From assembly GCF_015832195.1 (NCBI RefSeq), contig NC_052017.1:92592429-92656428 (forward strand): a stretch of DNA of 64,000 bases, in the 5' to 3' direction. The translations under genes and the position numbers were made by a program. Positions 50,371 to 63,490 of the stretch are shown here, piece by piece. The DNA is from Motacilla alba alba. Taxonomy: Eukaryota > Chordata > Aves > Passeriformes > Motacillidae. The number at the start of each line of letters is the position of its first letter. Within the stretch, counting starts at the first letter, position 1. The notes beneath the pieces were generated by a model. It worked only from the letters and a program-made list of their open reading frames with translations, was not told where the DNA came from and searched no databases.

Positions 50371-52284
50371 TTGCGGTTGGAGGTTTGTCAGTGGCTCCTA
50401 AGGGGGGCAGGAGTGAGTCTTTAGCTGCAGGGTACAAATACCTTTGAGAGCTCTGTACAAGTCACGGCACTTTTCAGCCTGTAAACTGATGTGAATACCA
50501 GCTATCTCCTAGCTATCTTCTAAAATTCACCCCTTCAGGTCAGATCCTCCAGCTCCACCGTGGCAAGCAGAATCACACACAAGGCTCAAAACACATCACA
50601 AAGCCAGGGTGAGACCCTAGCATGGCAATAGTTTAAGCACACAATTTTATTGTAATTTCAAGTGGCCTTGATTTTACTAACTTGTTCTTGGGCATATTTT
50701 TTCACACATAGTTGCTGTTGTTGCCTTGGAGGGGTTTTTGTTGCTTTTTTTTTTTTTTAAACTACATATTAATACTAATATTGAGAGATTTACTTCTGTA
50801 GAGGTGCTTTGCAATGACAGGGTGTGTTTTATTTGCTATGCATATATTCTGGTTAAGCATATTTGCTTTTTTCATGCCTTCACTGTACAGGACTGTGCTA
50901 ATTTTGAAACATTTCTTTTTAATCTTCTCTCATATATTTAGCCTTCAAAGGCCAGTACTTTATGTTGAAACTGAAGATGCTTTGGGTTTGATAAGGGGAA
51001 GAATTAGTAGCTGAAAGCCTCCTGTGCACACATTCTATAGTGTTCTCCCTGCAATGTGTAATACTTTCCTCAAACTGATGATCTATCGCTACAGCTCAGT
51101 CATATTCACCACAGTAGATGAAATAGCAGTGCACTCATTCAGGGAAAGAGGATTCAGTTTATTTATGAAAACTTGTGCTTCTTTTTCATTTGCCAGGTTG
51201 GATTTGTTCCACTATGAACAGCCATTTAGAAATGTTGTCCTTTGTGTTCTGCATGCCTTGGTTTCATCAGAGTTGGACAACATTACAGCCTCAATTTGCA
51301 CATCACAATTAAGCTGATGTAATATATGTGAAGCTGAGCAGAACATAAAATTACTTGTTCAAATTAAATACTTCAGGCACATCTATTGAACTTGCCAGTT
51401 GAAGAACTGACTTAAGCAGTCTGTATTTGCAAGAGCAGTCCTATCCTCTCAAATGTAAATCACTGCCTAAGGAGAAATCCTGCAACTGAAGGCAGCTGGC
51501 ACAGAAACAGCAAGATATCAGCAGGAAGCAACTGTTGGTACTCCGGATCCTGTTCAGCAGCAAGCAGAGGATCGTATGCTGAAGGCTGCAATTACTACTC
51601 CAGAAAAAGTGTGACACTTTGCTTAAGCAGAACAGTCCTTAAATACCCATATTCAGGCACCCTTAACTATTGCTTTTGCCTGCCTGGGTTCTCATGCCCT
51701 GCTCCCTGGAACCACCTGCCTTTGCCAAAGTCAGAGGTAACTCATCAAGTTCAACTGGAGCAAGACATGGCACCACAGGGACATTTTGCTCTTAACACCA
51801 AACAGATAATTTTTGTCACTTTCAAGAGCACTGTACATTTTAAACACAATAAACCACAATGCTTCATCTGAAGCCTGAACAACTTGTTGCTTTGTTGTAC
51901 TTTATTGAGTCAAACTCCTCACACAGCACTGCAAGAAATTAAGAGTTACGGTGATGGACAAAGCAGTAGAGCACTGGGGCTTCTTAGCATTCTGCAACAA
52001 GGAAATCTGACAGGGAGACACCACTAATTGCCAGAACACCCCTCCCCACTAACCCCATGAAATCCCTGTTCTGACCTCTCTGTGCTATTGAACATAGGTT
52101 ATCACCACTCAGACATCCCTCAGCTATAAAACCTGCCCTCTCCCTTTGTGGCACAAACTCACCCCTCCCTCCTCCTTTTTCTCCCAGCATTGCCAAGTCC
52201 CTCCACATGCCCAGAAATGGCCCTATGGCTCATGCACACCTTTTCCACCACCGTGTCCCTGACATCCTTTTACCCTTGCCCCAC

Positions 52285-52986
52285 CTTGGCGTAGCAGAAG
52301 GAGATGAGCAGCAGTGGGAGCAGATACCCGAAGACGAATGTGCAAATCACGTAGACCTTCTTGTGGCGCGGGTTGGGCCAGAACTCCCAGCAGAAGGTCT
52401 GGTTGCTGGTCTCGCGGTGGAAGATGCGCTGGTGGTGAGCCACAGGCGAGGCCATGGCGAAGGAGAGCGCCCAGATGAGCCCCACGCCCAACAGCGCGTT
52501 GCGGGGAACACGCAAGGCTGAGGAGCGTCGGGAGTGCACGATGGCCACGTACCGGTCCACGGACATGGCTGAGAGCGTGAAGATGCTCACCAGCATGGAG
52601 ATGGTGAAGAAGTAGTGGATGAACTTGCAGATGAAGGCTCCCAGCACCCAGGTGGGGAGCACGTAGACCGTGGACTGGAAGGGGATGCAGAAGAGCAAGT
52701 AGGCCAGGTCAGCGATGCTCAGATTGAGGATGAAAATGTTGGTGGTGCTTCGGCGCTTGCCTGGCTTGCTCCTCGCCAGCACCGTGATTACCAGGGTGTT
52801 GCCCAGCACCCCCAGGGTGAAGATTAAACCGAAGACGATCAGGGTGATGAAGTTCTCGATGCCGATGCCAAAGAGGGGCTTCCCCTCAGCCTCCGGCAGC
52901 CCGGACAGGTTGAACTCCCCGCGGGGCGTCTCTGCCGCGGCTCGGGACAGGTTGAGGGGCGCCGCCGCGGGCTCTCCTGGCTCCAT
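52285..52986 (-). CDS. GALR1: GALR1 exon 1: N-terminus to helix 5 of galanin receptor 1
   Basis: The gene encodes the plasma-membrane receptor for the neuropeptide galanin, which in mammals couples mainly to Gi/o and lowers cAMP. This exon gives residues 1-234 of a predicted 361. The N-tail has two N-L-S glycosylation sites (N12, N26). Helix 1 holds G62-N63, helix 2 LSIAD93, helix 3 ends in D144-R145-Y146, helix 4 has W172 and helix 5 P224. C120 and C199 form the expected loop disulfide, and N195-Q-T is a third sequon. ATG at 52986 has A at -3 and G at +4, and no other ATG occurs on this strand for about 540 bases upstream, so the start is clear. The exon ends at YAK followed by GTGGGG. The protein is about 12 residues longer than human GALR1, all in the N-tail. 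GALR2 and GALR3 are less likely given the exon 2 and tail sequences. Confidence 0.97.
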
Positions 52987-53950
52987 CCTTCCCTTGCGCG
53001 CCGGGCAAAGTTTCCGCGGGCGGAACGCGGAGCCGCCGCTTCCCGGCGCTTCGAACCGCGGCGAGCCCGGGGCAGCCGCCCCACCGGCACCGGGCGGCGG
53101 CGAGGGAAGGGCGGAGGCGGCGCCGCGCTGGGCGCAGCTTGCGCCGCCGGGAGCGGAGCCGGCGCGGCAGCCCCGCCGCCCTCCGCAGCCGCGCTCCGCC
53201 CGCCTGGCCCCGCGCCCCCGCGCCCGGCAGGCGCTCCGGCCGCGCCCGCTCCGCCCGCGGAGCCTCCGCGCCTCCCGCGCTGCCTCGAGAGACTGAGGTC
53301 CCCGGGAACGTGTCCTCGGAGAAAGGGGAGGTGGGGTTTTCTTGCCCTCTTTATTTCCCCCCGCCTTTTTTTCCCACCCTTCAGCTTGGAGGTGCCTCCC
53401 CCGTCCCGGGCGGCGGCCGGAACCTCGGTCTTCTCCCCGGAAAACTTCTCTCCGCTCGGTGCCTCCGCTCCCGGGGAGGCTCGGGAGCCGTGTCTCCCAG
53501 CAGGGCTAGGCGGCGCTCGGCTGGTCCGGCGGGCATCAATGTACGCGCTTGGACAGACAGAAACAATGATGCAGCCGCGGGAACCCACCTCAACAGGTAG
53601 CCGGCAGCAGGAGTTTCTCCGGACCAAGCGCCGCCTGTGCTCACTCTTCTCGCCTCCTTCACAGGTTTCCTCCATTAATCACTGAGTATCTCAAATGACA
53701 AAAGGCGGCAGATATTGTCACGCCTTTTTATTAAAAAAAAAACCAAAAAACCCCAACAAAACCACACACACACACACACAGAGCAAAAGAAATGGAATCG
53801 GAAGTCTAGCTGCTTTTCGCTGCCAAATCCCGATGATGGAGAGCTCCGCCACGGCAGGAGCGCATCCGTGCCGAGGGCCCGCGGGCTCCTGGAGCCGGGC
53901 AGCCGCGGGCAGCGCTACACGGGGCCGAAACGGGAGCTCCTGGAAAGCCA
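52330..53950. promoter_or_regulatory. GALR1: CpG island over GALR1 exon 1 and promoter
   Basis: A GC-rich, CpG-dense block in otherwise AT-rich DNA, densest at 52900-53560 and tapering to about 53950. GC boxes (CCGCCC or GGGCGG) are frequent at 53090-53260. No TATA box is visible on the minus strand just upstream of the coding start, so a dispersed, Sp1-type promoter is likely; this is inference. The exact start of transcription cannot be read from sequence. Long frames on both strands here (193 and 278 codons) reflect GC content and are not genes. Confidence 0.85.
53725..53781. repeat. A-rich tract and short (CA)n microsatellite
   Basis: A run of A broken by CC (53729-53760) is followed by nine CA units (53763-53780). 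It is simple sequence inside the shoulder of the CpG island. Confidence 0.9.
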
Positions 53951-56900
53951 GTCCTTTCACAACGGGGTTAAACACAAAACTTCCTCCAGCACACGGATGC
54001 GAGTTCATGAGAATATTCTCACCGGCGCATATAACTAGTGAATGAAACGGATTTGCCTGAGGTTTTACATCCATTTGTTTCCAAACTACCAGTCAGTGAG
54101 CTGCAGCTGGCAGCAGCAGTGACCAGCAGAACTGCCCAGATGTGCTGTTGGAGGCAGCGAGCTTTTGTTTACATATTTTTCAGTCTGCAGTTTGACGGGG
54201 CTTTTTTCTACCTTTCTTTTTGCTGCTTATATTGAAGCGTCTCAGCAGCTGCACATCAGCTGACTGCAAAGCCATCGACTTCTGCAGATCTAGATTTTAA
54301 CTAACCTAATGTATGGTCTGCTTGATTACGTCCGAAGGAACACATCATGGGAGAGAACAATTCAGTTTATATAGATCTAAGAAACTTTTATTTGGATTGA
54401 GCTGGTTTCTACATCTGTTGTAACTCATTTAAGTATTTATAAATATATCCAGCAAAAATAAACTAGTAGAGATTCCTCAAAGACTTGGGTTTGGAATTTT
54501 TTCTAATGTGCATTCTTTACAGTTTTGTTGACATGTTTGATTACCATGCAAATCTACTAGTCTCTACTTCTGCAAGGGATGTGAGAAAGAACACTGTTAA
54601 ACATTTCTAGGATATATCAGATATCACACACTCTTTGGAAAGTCTCTGAATATATTGTGAAAATGAGCAGAAGTTTATAGATTTTCCTAGTGTTGCTGAT
54701 GCCTGTGTTGGCCTAGGAATTCCTTCATGTGGTGAGAGAGATGCAAGAAAGGTTTTGAATATGACTGATGGTTTGCTTTTGAATCATGTCATGTTGCCAG
54801 ACACCACTCATTTTTCAGGGTGTCTGGAGTGCAGCCCTGGTTTTTATGAAACTAATGCAATCCTCTATCTGATATGCTGCTGGTCCTCACCACTCACATT
54901 TCTGTTTTCTCACAAAATAATGTTTTGTACAGAATAGCCTGAAAGGTTAGAACAAAGGATATTAGACTTAACAGAAAAGTAAGCAGGAAAAGTGGGTATA
55001 GAAATGAAATCAATTTTAGTGGGAGTCAACCTGAAAATCACATTAGTGATTTGGATGGGTGAGTTGACTATTGGTTTCCTTTAATATTGGTTTCCTTTGG
55101 ATATTTCATTGGCAGTTCTGTGGCTCAAGCTTTGCTTTTCTGCTATGTAGCGATTGTAAAGTTCCTTACACAGTTCCTATAAGACTGTCCTGAGCATTAG
55201 GGAAAAAAAAAAAAACCAAGAATACAACTGTACTGTAGCTTTTCTGTCAGACCTTCAGGTATCCGCTTTTACATGAGTGAATGAAAGCTCCCACACTGAA
55301 AACACTCATGATTGCTGTTGAGATTGTCATAACCAAACAGGTATTGACATGTTAAACCACTGTTCTTATCTAGACTGAGTAAAATTTTCATGCAAAAGAA
55401 GTTGAAATGGAAAAGCTGTTATGAATTCAGTACAAATAAATATATAGTTAAATGCTGGAATTAGTTGAAAAACTACAAGAAAAAAAACAGTAAAAATATT
55501 GCATTGCACTTTAAGAAAATAAATTTCATGTATTTGCAAAAGAGATCTTGTGCCTCACACATTTCCTTGAATCTAGTTTTATTTTATTGTTTTCTGAACA
55601 CTTTTTGACATGAAAAGATCTACTAAAACTAAAATAGCCTAGGAACTTCAGAAAGAGCAAGAAACTGCATGCAGTGTTCTTTTGTCCTTGACTAGAACCC
55701 ACAGTCCTCTTTATCAGACAACTCACCTCCAAAAATTTGTTTGGCTCCAAAATTTTCCGTAGAAATCAATGGAGAAAATAGTAGAAATATCTAAAAGGGA
55801 TGGGAACCTACGTACCCTGCTAAGTCTAGGCCTTCATATTTACTCCTCAGTGGATTAATCCAGAAGAGATTACTGTAAATACATACAAGGATGTCCTTCT
55901 TTTTGCTCTCTCCAATGGATCGTTATGTTATTTTTATGTTGTTCCAATAAAAAAATTTTTGACTTACACAGGTAAAATTTTATATCAGGAATGAGGATTC
56001 CAGTGCATTGATTTAAAATCTTAATTACTACTAAGCTCTTTGTTCCTATTTAATGCATGTATATAGGCATAATAAACATATAGTCAATGTAATGTCAGTA
56101 AAATGCATTTATATTTAAAATGAACATTTAATTAGCACCTCAGAAACAATAAATAATGCAGTTTTTAGCTCCTGTCCCCCTTTTGATTACATTGAATAAC
56201 TGAGGCACAAAAATCAGCATCTGATTATACAAATACGTACAGAGATGTCTGTATGCATTTTATGGTTCCACAAGAATAAAATAATAAGATACACAACTTC
56301 TTCAGAGAAGAGTTTTAGTAAAATCCTGTACAAATACTTTTGGGGCCTTTGGGAGTGTTTTCAGGCTTTTTTCCATAGTGAAGTTGAAGCTGGAGTCGAG
56401 TTTCAGGGCTCTCAACTGCACCCCAGTGTCAATAAAGAGAAACCATTTAAAGTGTATTTATACTAAAGCATATGAGTAACCCTCAGCTTTAGAAACCTTT
56501 TGATAGCTCAGTCCTTAGCTGATTGGCCATTTTTCTTTGCTGCAAAAAAGATTTTCCAGATTTGGTCATGTTTTGTTTATAAAACACCAGACTGAAAACA
56601 GGTCTGTTTTGAAGACTGACTCTTTAAATTTATTTGTGAAACAAGATCAGACGCAACAGTCACATCAATCATACCCCATAATTTTTCTTTGTGACAAGTT
56701 CCTGGAGTAGAAATTTACATTTTAGAGGCGGATGTGAATGTCAGGTAAAATTCAAAAGCCAAATAAAAAAGTCCATGATTCATAAGCAACCTTTGATTCG
56801 CCTTCTATAAAGTTAGTAGTATATAAAAGTCAAGCATCTATAAGCATTAATTGCTCTTCTCTCTATATTCTTGGGAATAATGTAACCCTCAGGTCACAGC

Positions 56901-59419
56901 TGCCACTGCATTCAGATTTCCATAGCAGAGAAGTGTCACGAATAAATTGAAGTTTATTGCTTCTTGCTGACATTTAAAAAGAAGTAAACAGCTGCCCATA
57001 TATATATGAGAGCCATTGTTATTCCATCCCTGAGTCTGTGCTGATTTTTTTTTCCTGCCTAATTCTCTATTCCAGTTCTTAAAAAATCAGTTCTTAAAAG
57101 GCATTAAAATGCAGACAATCAAAAGTAAATTTGAAGCTAAGTTTCCAAAATCCCATTCCATATTTAGAGCTTTCAAGTAATATATTTTAGGCTCAAAAAT
57201 TGTACACAAAAACATGTATCCATTCTTTATTCAATGCCCAGAAATTTTCTCTCTAAAAAATGCCAAAAGCTAAACACCATGGTCTAACAACTTGAACTTG
57301 CTTTACAGTTGTTGAAGAGAGTTGCTTGTTTCATTTTCCTTGATTTGTGACAATTACCCCATGGGATGCTTTTTAATGTTGTCTGCAGAAGCAACTCGCT
57401 TGTGCATAAAAACACAGCTGTGTTTTGTCTAAAACAGAATCAAGTGTATTTTGATGAACAATTGTAATACAATATAACACAATAGATCAGGTCTTACTAA
57501 ACTCAGGAGAATGCAGCAGGTATCCAGGTCATGGGCACAGCAGCTGCAGAAATCTTTCAAATGGACAATTATTCCTCCTTCAAACTGCTTCGTAAAATGT
57601 ACAACTGACTGTAGTGAGGTCGTAGGGCTTATGAAAGGCTTAAGTTCTGTAAAATGAGCATCATGTTTCTATGTAGGAGAAGCAGAAATATGGGCTCAAG
57701 AAGCTACCTTAACCATGATGTTGGCAAACATCAAAATTATTAAGGCTGAAAGAGGTAGTAGTAGAAAGAAGTAACTTGGAAAGCATTATTCCAGCCGAAG
57801 CAGGTGTGTGCTGCTGGCAAAGCAGCCAGGAGTTTGCAGGTTGCTTGGTCTGGGGTCAGCACCAGGCACAGGCAGAGGCAGTGAACATCTGATGGAAGGG
57901 AAAAGGCCAGGACTTTGCTGTCCAGCCCTGGAGACCTTGGTCACCAGGGCATTTCTTTGGGCAAAGGGAGAAAACGGGTGGGCAGTGCACAGTGGATAGA
58001 CACAATGGACACCTTTCCCAGCAGTTACTGCTGCCTCTACACTCTCCTCCATCCTGGCAGCAGCAGTAGCAGCAACCTTGGCTCCTTCAGGCTCTCAACA
58101 GCACTCTTTCCACAAGAAAGGGCTTGTGTGTCAGCAGCACCCTGCACTTGGCTTGACACCAGTCTTCCTCATTCAAGAGAAACAAAATCCCATTTATACA
58201 CCTTGCCAAGGAGCATGGAGATGGCTCCAAGTACAGCTATGAAGGAAAAAAATGTGAGTGGGTTGGCATTTTCCTGGAGGCAATATGTCCAAAAAAAAAA
58301 AGTGTAAATTATAATTTTGATTTTTCTTGGAATATTGACTTTTTTAATATGGATACCTATGTAAGCAGAGATTTAGTGTGTAGGAAAATGGTAAAATATA
58401 CCTCTATAGCTGTGCAAAGGCCTTGCAAAGATGTGGTGAAGAAAACCAGGATTTTTGTCGACAAAAACTGCTACTTCACCATTTCTTTTAATTTTGTATG
58501 TCAGACTGTCATCATACCAATTGTGAGTCAGGAAACAAAAACCCTAATGCAGATTTAATAGATTTCATTAGAACTACTATTAGAATTACTATCAGATCCT
58601 GTCTGCTTTACAAAATATATCTTCTATCTTCTAGACAAATAGCCTGACAAAATTATTTCCAGTTACAATGTTCTGGGGCTGATAAAAAGATTATTTTCTT
58701 TAAAGTTTTGTATGCTGCACATCACTTTACTGCTGTTAGGACTTTGACTGCATCAGAATTCAAGGAGAGGGAATTAACATATAGAGATCAAAACAACAAA
58801 TTCAGCATAGCAAATTCATTCCATAGTTGCCATAGGTCTCAGCTTCAGGTCTTGCAGAAGCCAGTTTCAGCTGCCAGCTCTCTGGGCTTCAGTGAATCCT
58901 TCCCCGAGCTCTTGTGATTTTTTTTCTGACAGAACAGAGACCAGTTTTACTTTCAGGTAATTACTGAAACACTTTATTGTAGTGGGTGGAGGTAGCTTGC
59001 GCTTGGTTTGAGCCAGAATTTTCTTCTTTATTGGTTTTAGTAACTGCCTGGGTTAGGGCTTATGGATTCAGGCTCAGTTGTGCAGTGTTTTAATTTGCTC
59101 TGGGAGAGGGCTTCATTCAGAGTCCAGATCATTAACATGATCCTACTTTTCATTTTTCTGACATTTCACGGGAGATGTTATTACTCAGGGTTTATTTGAA
59201 GTTCTCTGAAATTACAGATGCCGTTGCCTTCCCATCCCTCATCTCTCAAGACTCACTGGGCATGTGCAGAGCTCCATGGAAGAGGATTCTGCTGGAGGAG
59301 TTCCTAATCCATCTGCCTCCCATCTCCAAAGGCAAACAGAAATCAGAAAGAAGAACAATTAATTATGTGTAACCAATCTTCATAAATACCTATTTATCAT
59401 ACAATAACAGCACTGATGG
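53951..59419. other. GALR1 upstream flank, no gene recognised
   Basis: AT-rich DNA with frames of 130 codons or fewer and no family resemblance. The part nearest the island (54090-54180) carries CAGCTG E-box and TGTTTAC forkhead-type words (54167-54173) and may be proximal regulatory sequence. Around 56040-56210 a complex AT-rich stretch with many ATTA and ATGCA words could be a conserved noncoding element. A moderately GC-rich patch at 57790-58170 has overlapping frames but no recognisable exon. Confidence 0.5.
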
Positions 59420-59960
59420 AACCCCCCCCACCTATTGGTTTCTCAAGGTCAGGATTGAAGGCACTTGAGATGGCAGTTCATGTTCAGACTCAGGTGTTTA
59501 TTATTTCTCATCAGTAAAACAGTCTCACAACCATGAGTTCTGCAGCCTTTCATTAGCAAGGCACAAAATGGCTAACTATCTCTTGTTACAAGGTCTTTTA
59601 AGACTAAACTATCCAATTAAGAAAGGACACCTAGATCATTTTCCCTTTTAACCCAATAACTGATCCCTGGAAGCCCGCAATGCAGACTTTTCTGTCCAAT
59701 TACAAAACATCACCCAGACCCATGAAGAAGAAGGATGAAGAAGGTGAAGAAGAAGGTAAAGAAGAACAACCTGCCTCTGCCCTAAAACCTCCATCTTCGT
59801 ATTTATTTCTATATTCTAAAACCCCAACCTTTAAGTTTTCCACCCTGTGATATTACACACTTCTAACCAACTACACACCCATAATCCCAGTGCTGTTAAT
59901 TAATTTTGGAAGCCTGTTCTATGGCCTCAGGTCAAATGCAGTGCTCTCTTGTGGGTCTGT
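59420..59960 (-). repeat. LTR-like interspersed repeat, minus orientation
   Basis: The segment has the look of a songbird endogenous-retrovirus LTR. It contains a canonical AATAAA on the minus strand at 59497-59502 near one end and an internal GAAGAAGAAGGATGAAGAAG tract (59727-59770). The block CCACCCTGTGATATTACACA (59841-59860) is one I associate with dispersed bird LTRs. No viral coding sequence adjoins it and no second copy lies in this window, so the call rests on memory of similar repeats and on the polyadenylation signal. Borders are approximate. Confidence 0.45.
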
Positions 59961-62900
59961 GCCTTTAAGTACATAAAGTTTAAAATTCTCAGCATCCAGG
60001 ATTCCAGCACCCACCTTTGTAGGCACTTCTAGTGCTCATCTATCATTTGCAACCAGAAATCTCTGTTATTGTTTACTTACATTCCTCGTTCATGAATTTC
60101 AGTAAATTTGTCTCTTATCTATGAATATGAAAAATGGTGTATTCTTTCTGCTTTTGCAGACTTTTCAATATCTGAAGACAAGCAGCCCTTGCTGGAGACA
60201 GTTCAGATTCACACGTGCCCACCTGGTGGAGGAATGTCAGGTAAAACTTTGATCCAACATACAAAGATTCCTTGGCTTTTCCTCCTGGAAGGAAAACAGC
60301 CTTGGTGTACAATGATCACTTTTAGTGAATCCAGAGGATTGCATAAACTACCCTGAAGAAGCGTTGCAAGTAGACTTGATGGCAGAGCATCCATACTTTG
60401 TGCCCTTGCATATCCAACTTTTCCTGTCAGTCCCGCATGCAGCCCAGTCCTTTGTGTCAACCGCTCAGCCTGAGAAATTGTGCTTGCTTTTGGTCATCAA
60501 ATGCCCTCATGACATTATTTTTGAGGTGTTTCACCCCAAGGAAGCCTGGTGTAACCTGTGTAAATCAACATGCAAATAGGGTGGTTTCATATTTAATACA
60601 GTGACAAACTGAGTGTCAGAAGAGAAATTATTCCTGACTTTGATATTTTTAAGAAATTGATTTTTAGTTTTAGTTTGGATTTGATGTGGAAAAGAAAACA
60701 CGCTAACTCATTTTATCTCGATTAGATTCTTGCTATACCTTTTCTTTTTTCCCCTTTTAAAATAACTTCAGAAACCACCTTTTGAAACTTCTACTTTTTA
60801 ATAAAAAGTAAATTTTTTGAGTTCTAATTGTGTTTGTCTTCCACTGATATGCCTTGAGTAATTTTCCACAAATAAATCAATCACAGCATAAATTTAGCAG
60901 ATTATAGAATTGGCACAACTTTGTGAATCTGTTTCCATTAAAAAAAATAAGGTTAGAGTGAACTCTGAGGTTCACTGAGTTTGAAATCTATCACTGATGA
61001 AATTTGGCTCAGCTGGAACCTTGTCAGTTTGTACCAATTTTCTACTGGGTTTTGACATTTTATAAAAAGTTATTTACTAAAGAAATCCTCAGCCTATATT
61101 CACATAGTCGTTTAAGAATTTAATATGGTAACATAAGTTAAAATGCAAGCTTTTTAGGCCTGTGTTTGATTTAAATTTTTAAGGAAAAACTGAAACACTG
61201 AAGGAAAAAAGTATGACCACAGAAACTAAGGAGTAAAACCACTTTTCAATTACTTTAGTCATATTTCTCAGATTAATTTTTTGTACAGTTCTATTAAAGA
61301 CTTTTAAAAGAAAAATATTCAAAAGAGACATCTGGAGCGAATCAATAGCTCATTTTATCTATCTGAGTATTTTCAGTAAACTGTTTCAGTTGTGAAAGGA
61401 TGACTTTATTCATTAATATGATCTTTTGCTATTCTTACCCAAAAATATAATGTCAAGAACACTGTCCATCAGTTGTATCTATCAGTTGTTTCCTGGAGAT
61501 GGAATTAGCTCCTCAGATTTTTTCCAAGTAGGAAAAATAATCAATAGATAAAACATTTCTTCTGAGATGCAGAGAACCCAAAGTAGTGTTGTTAAATTCT
61601 CAGCAGAGCTTACCCAAATTGAATTTAATGAAATTGAAGTACTTCAGGGATTTTGTTTCATGAGCTTGGTGCCTTTCTTCCTAGTATTTTATACTGTGAT
61701 CTTTTCTAAGAGCACGATGTTTGCAATTACACAATTTCTTTGCAACACCATGAGAAAACCTATGTGTCAAAGAGAGGGACAATATTACACAGCAATGGTT
61801 GAAGGGAATGGGTTTGTGTTTAAATTGTCTGAGGACAATTCTATGCTGGGCTCCTGTAGTACGCATTTCCTTATAAAAATTCTGAAGGAAAATTTCAATG
61901 CTTGAAATTTTTGCTGCATTAGGTTACAGAAGACAAGCCAGCAAATATTCTTTAAAACACTTCAGAAAACCTAATGTAGACAAATTTGAATCAACCAATA
62001 CCAAACTAACTCATGGCCACTTGCATATGAGTTAAGCTATTTATAACATTTATAAGCTATATAAATCACTTATTTTTGTATTTAATAGTCATCACTAAAA
62101 TAGAAAGCTTTCATGTCAAAATTTTTGTAATAAATTACATATTTTCTTCAGCAGTTTGGCTATATTGATGCAAAGTAGTGCACATTGCCAAGGACTTAAA
62201 GCTGAAATTCTCTCAAGGCATTCTATATAGCCATTGTGTCAGATGTCATTTGTAAGCTCCTCTTGGTAAAACACAGCTTTGTGTCCATACTCACAACCTT
62301 GACTGACGATCATAAACTTCATGAAGGGAGACTTCCTCCAGCAGATCTTATCCCTGGACAGAGGTGCACCATTAGAAGTCATGTGTTGAGCCACCTAAAG
62401 CTGTTCCACAGGTTTGCTCCAACAGTCAAAATTTACCTGAGGCCATTCTTTTCTGGATACATTGAAGAGCAGGTAGCTGCTTAGTGTTGAAGGCATGATC
62501 ATAAAAATATGTATTTATCACTCAGTATCTGTTTCTCATTATCTCTGTACTTAGCTGTTTCTTGGAAATGAAATACAGGTATTTAAACCATAAGAAGTTC
62601 TGAAAAGGCAATAATTGTTAGAAGCTTGGCCAAAATGAAAAATTAGTCTTAATTCTGCTCACCTGCAAAGGCAATCCAGGTAAAATTGACTTTTTGAGCA
62701 TATGATCTGTGATCTGGGGCTGCCTCCTGCAAATCTTCCTGTGTTTCTTTCAATTTCAAATAATTCTGATTTAATACAAAGAATTACTTATAAAATTATT
62801 TTAAAAACCCAAAAACCACCACCAACAAAAACCAGCTTCTTTATCTTGAGTCTTTAGAGGAGACTTTTCATTATACTGATTGTGGAAATATTTTAGGAAT

Positions 62901-63409
62901 TTATAGCAATGTTATAACCGGCTGGATATCTGCTCAAAAGAGAGCTGTATCTACTGGGATTTGATCTAGAAATTCTCCCATGCTAGCTTGCAATATCCTG
63001 GAGATCAAGAGAAAATGCACATCCACACCTGAGTTAGGAGAAAAGAATGTCAGCTAAGAGAAAGCATGACACATCCAGATTATTTGAGAATCTTGCCTGA
63101 GTAAATAGAGATATTAAAAGCTGCTTACCTGAAGTTTTGTATTTAGGTGTTTTATTTGGATTATCAGCATGGGTATTATGGGATATTAATCTACTGATTA
63201 GTTGCATCTTCTACTTCTCACTTTTCAAACCCCGAAAGAAATAGAGGGGGAAAGGAATCATTGTAGATTTTTCAAGTATTTTTTAGCTCGGGAAGCATAA
63301 TATGATCTAGATTACACACGTAGACTACACGAGGCTTTATACTTTAATAAATGGATGTTTTCTTCATTATTACTGGAGCATGAGATGCTGACGAGATCAG
63401 CCTCGTGGG
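59961..63409. other. Intergenic, no gene recognised
   Basis: AT-rich DNA. The longest frames (112 codons at 61567, 84 at 60325, 82 at 62236) have no splice context or family resemblance. No repeat family recognised. Confidence 0.55.
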
Positions 63410-63490
63410 TTTTGTTGCGCGGCCGCCCGGGAGGCAGCGCCTGTGCCCGGTACCCACCAGAGGGAGCCCAGAAGCTGCGCGGACAAACCA
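63410..63490. promoter_or_regulatory. Small CpG-rich patch with a CTCF-like word
   Basis: About 80 bases of GC-rich, CpG-containing DNA in AT-rich surroundings, including GCGGCCGC (63419-63426) and CCACCAGAGGGAG (63454-63466). The latter fits the core of the CTCF consensus CCACCAGRGGGC with one mismatch near the end. It is too small for a normal CpG-island promoter. An insulator or enhancer is possible but unproven. Confidence 0.35.

Larger units (their letters stand above)
44980..52284 (-). other. GALR1: GALR1 intron 1
   Basis: A 7305-bp phase 0 intron. The donor is AAG followed by GTGGGG, acceptable but weaker than consensus; the acceptor is a short pyrimidine tract plus CAG. Its main content is the pyrimidine-rich tandem array at 47245-48400, about 3.9-5.0 kb from exon 1 and 2.3 kb from exon 2. 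A possible CR1 scrap lies near 50260-50370, and a T run at 50741-50758. A 140-codon minus frame (46262-46684) lacks an ATG at its start and resembles nothing known. Confidence 0.88.

Noticed and set aside
52715..53675. Frames of 193 (plus) and 278 (minus) codons
   Set aside because: They lie in the CpG island, are rich in Arg, Ala, Pro and Gly, and partly overlap GALR1 exon 1 in the wrong strand or frame.
57786..58307. Possible exon cluster in a GC-richer patch
   Set aside because: Frames on both strands overlap, splice signals do not frame a consistent exon, and the translations are unfamiliar.
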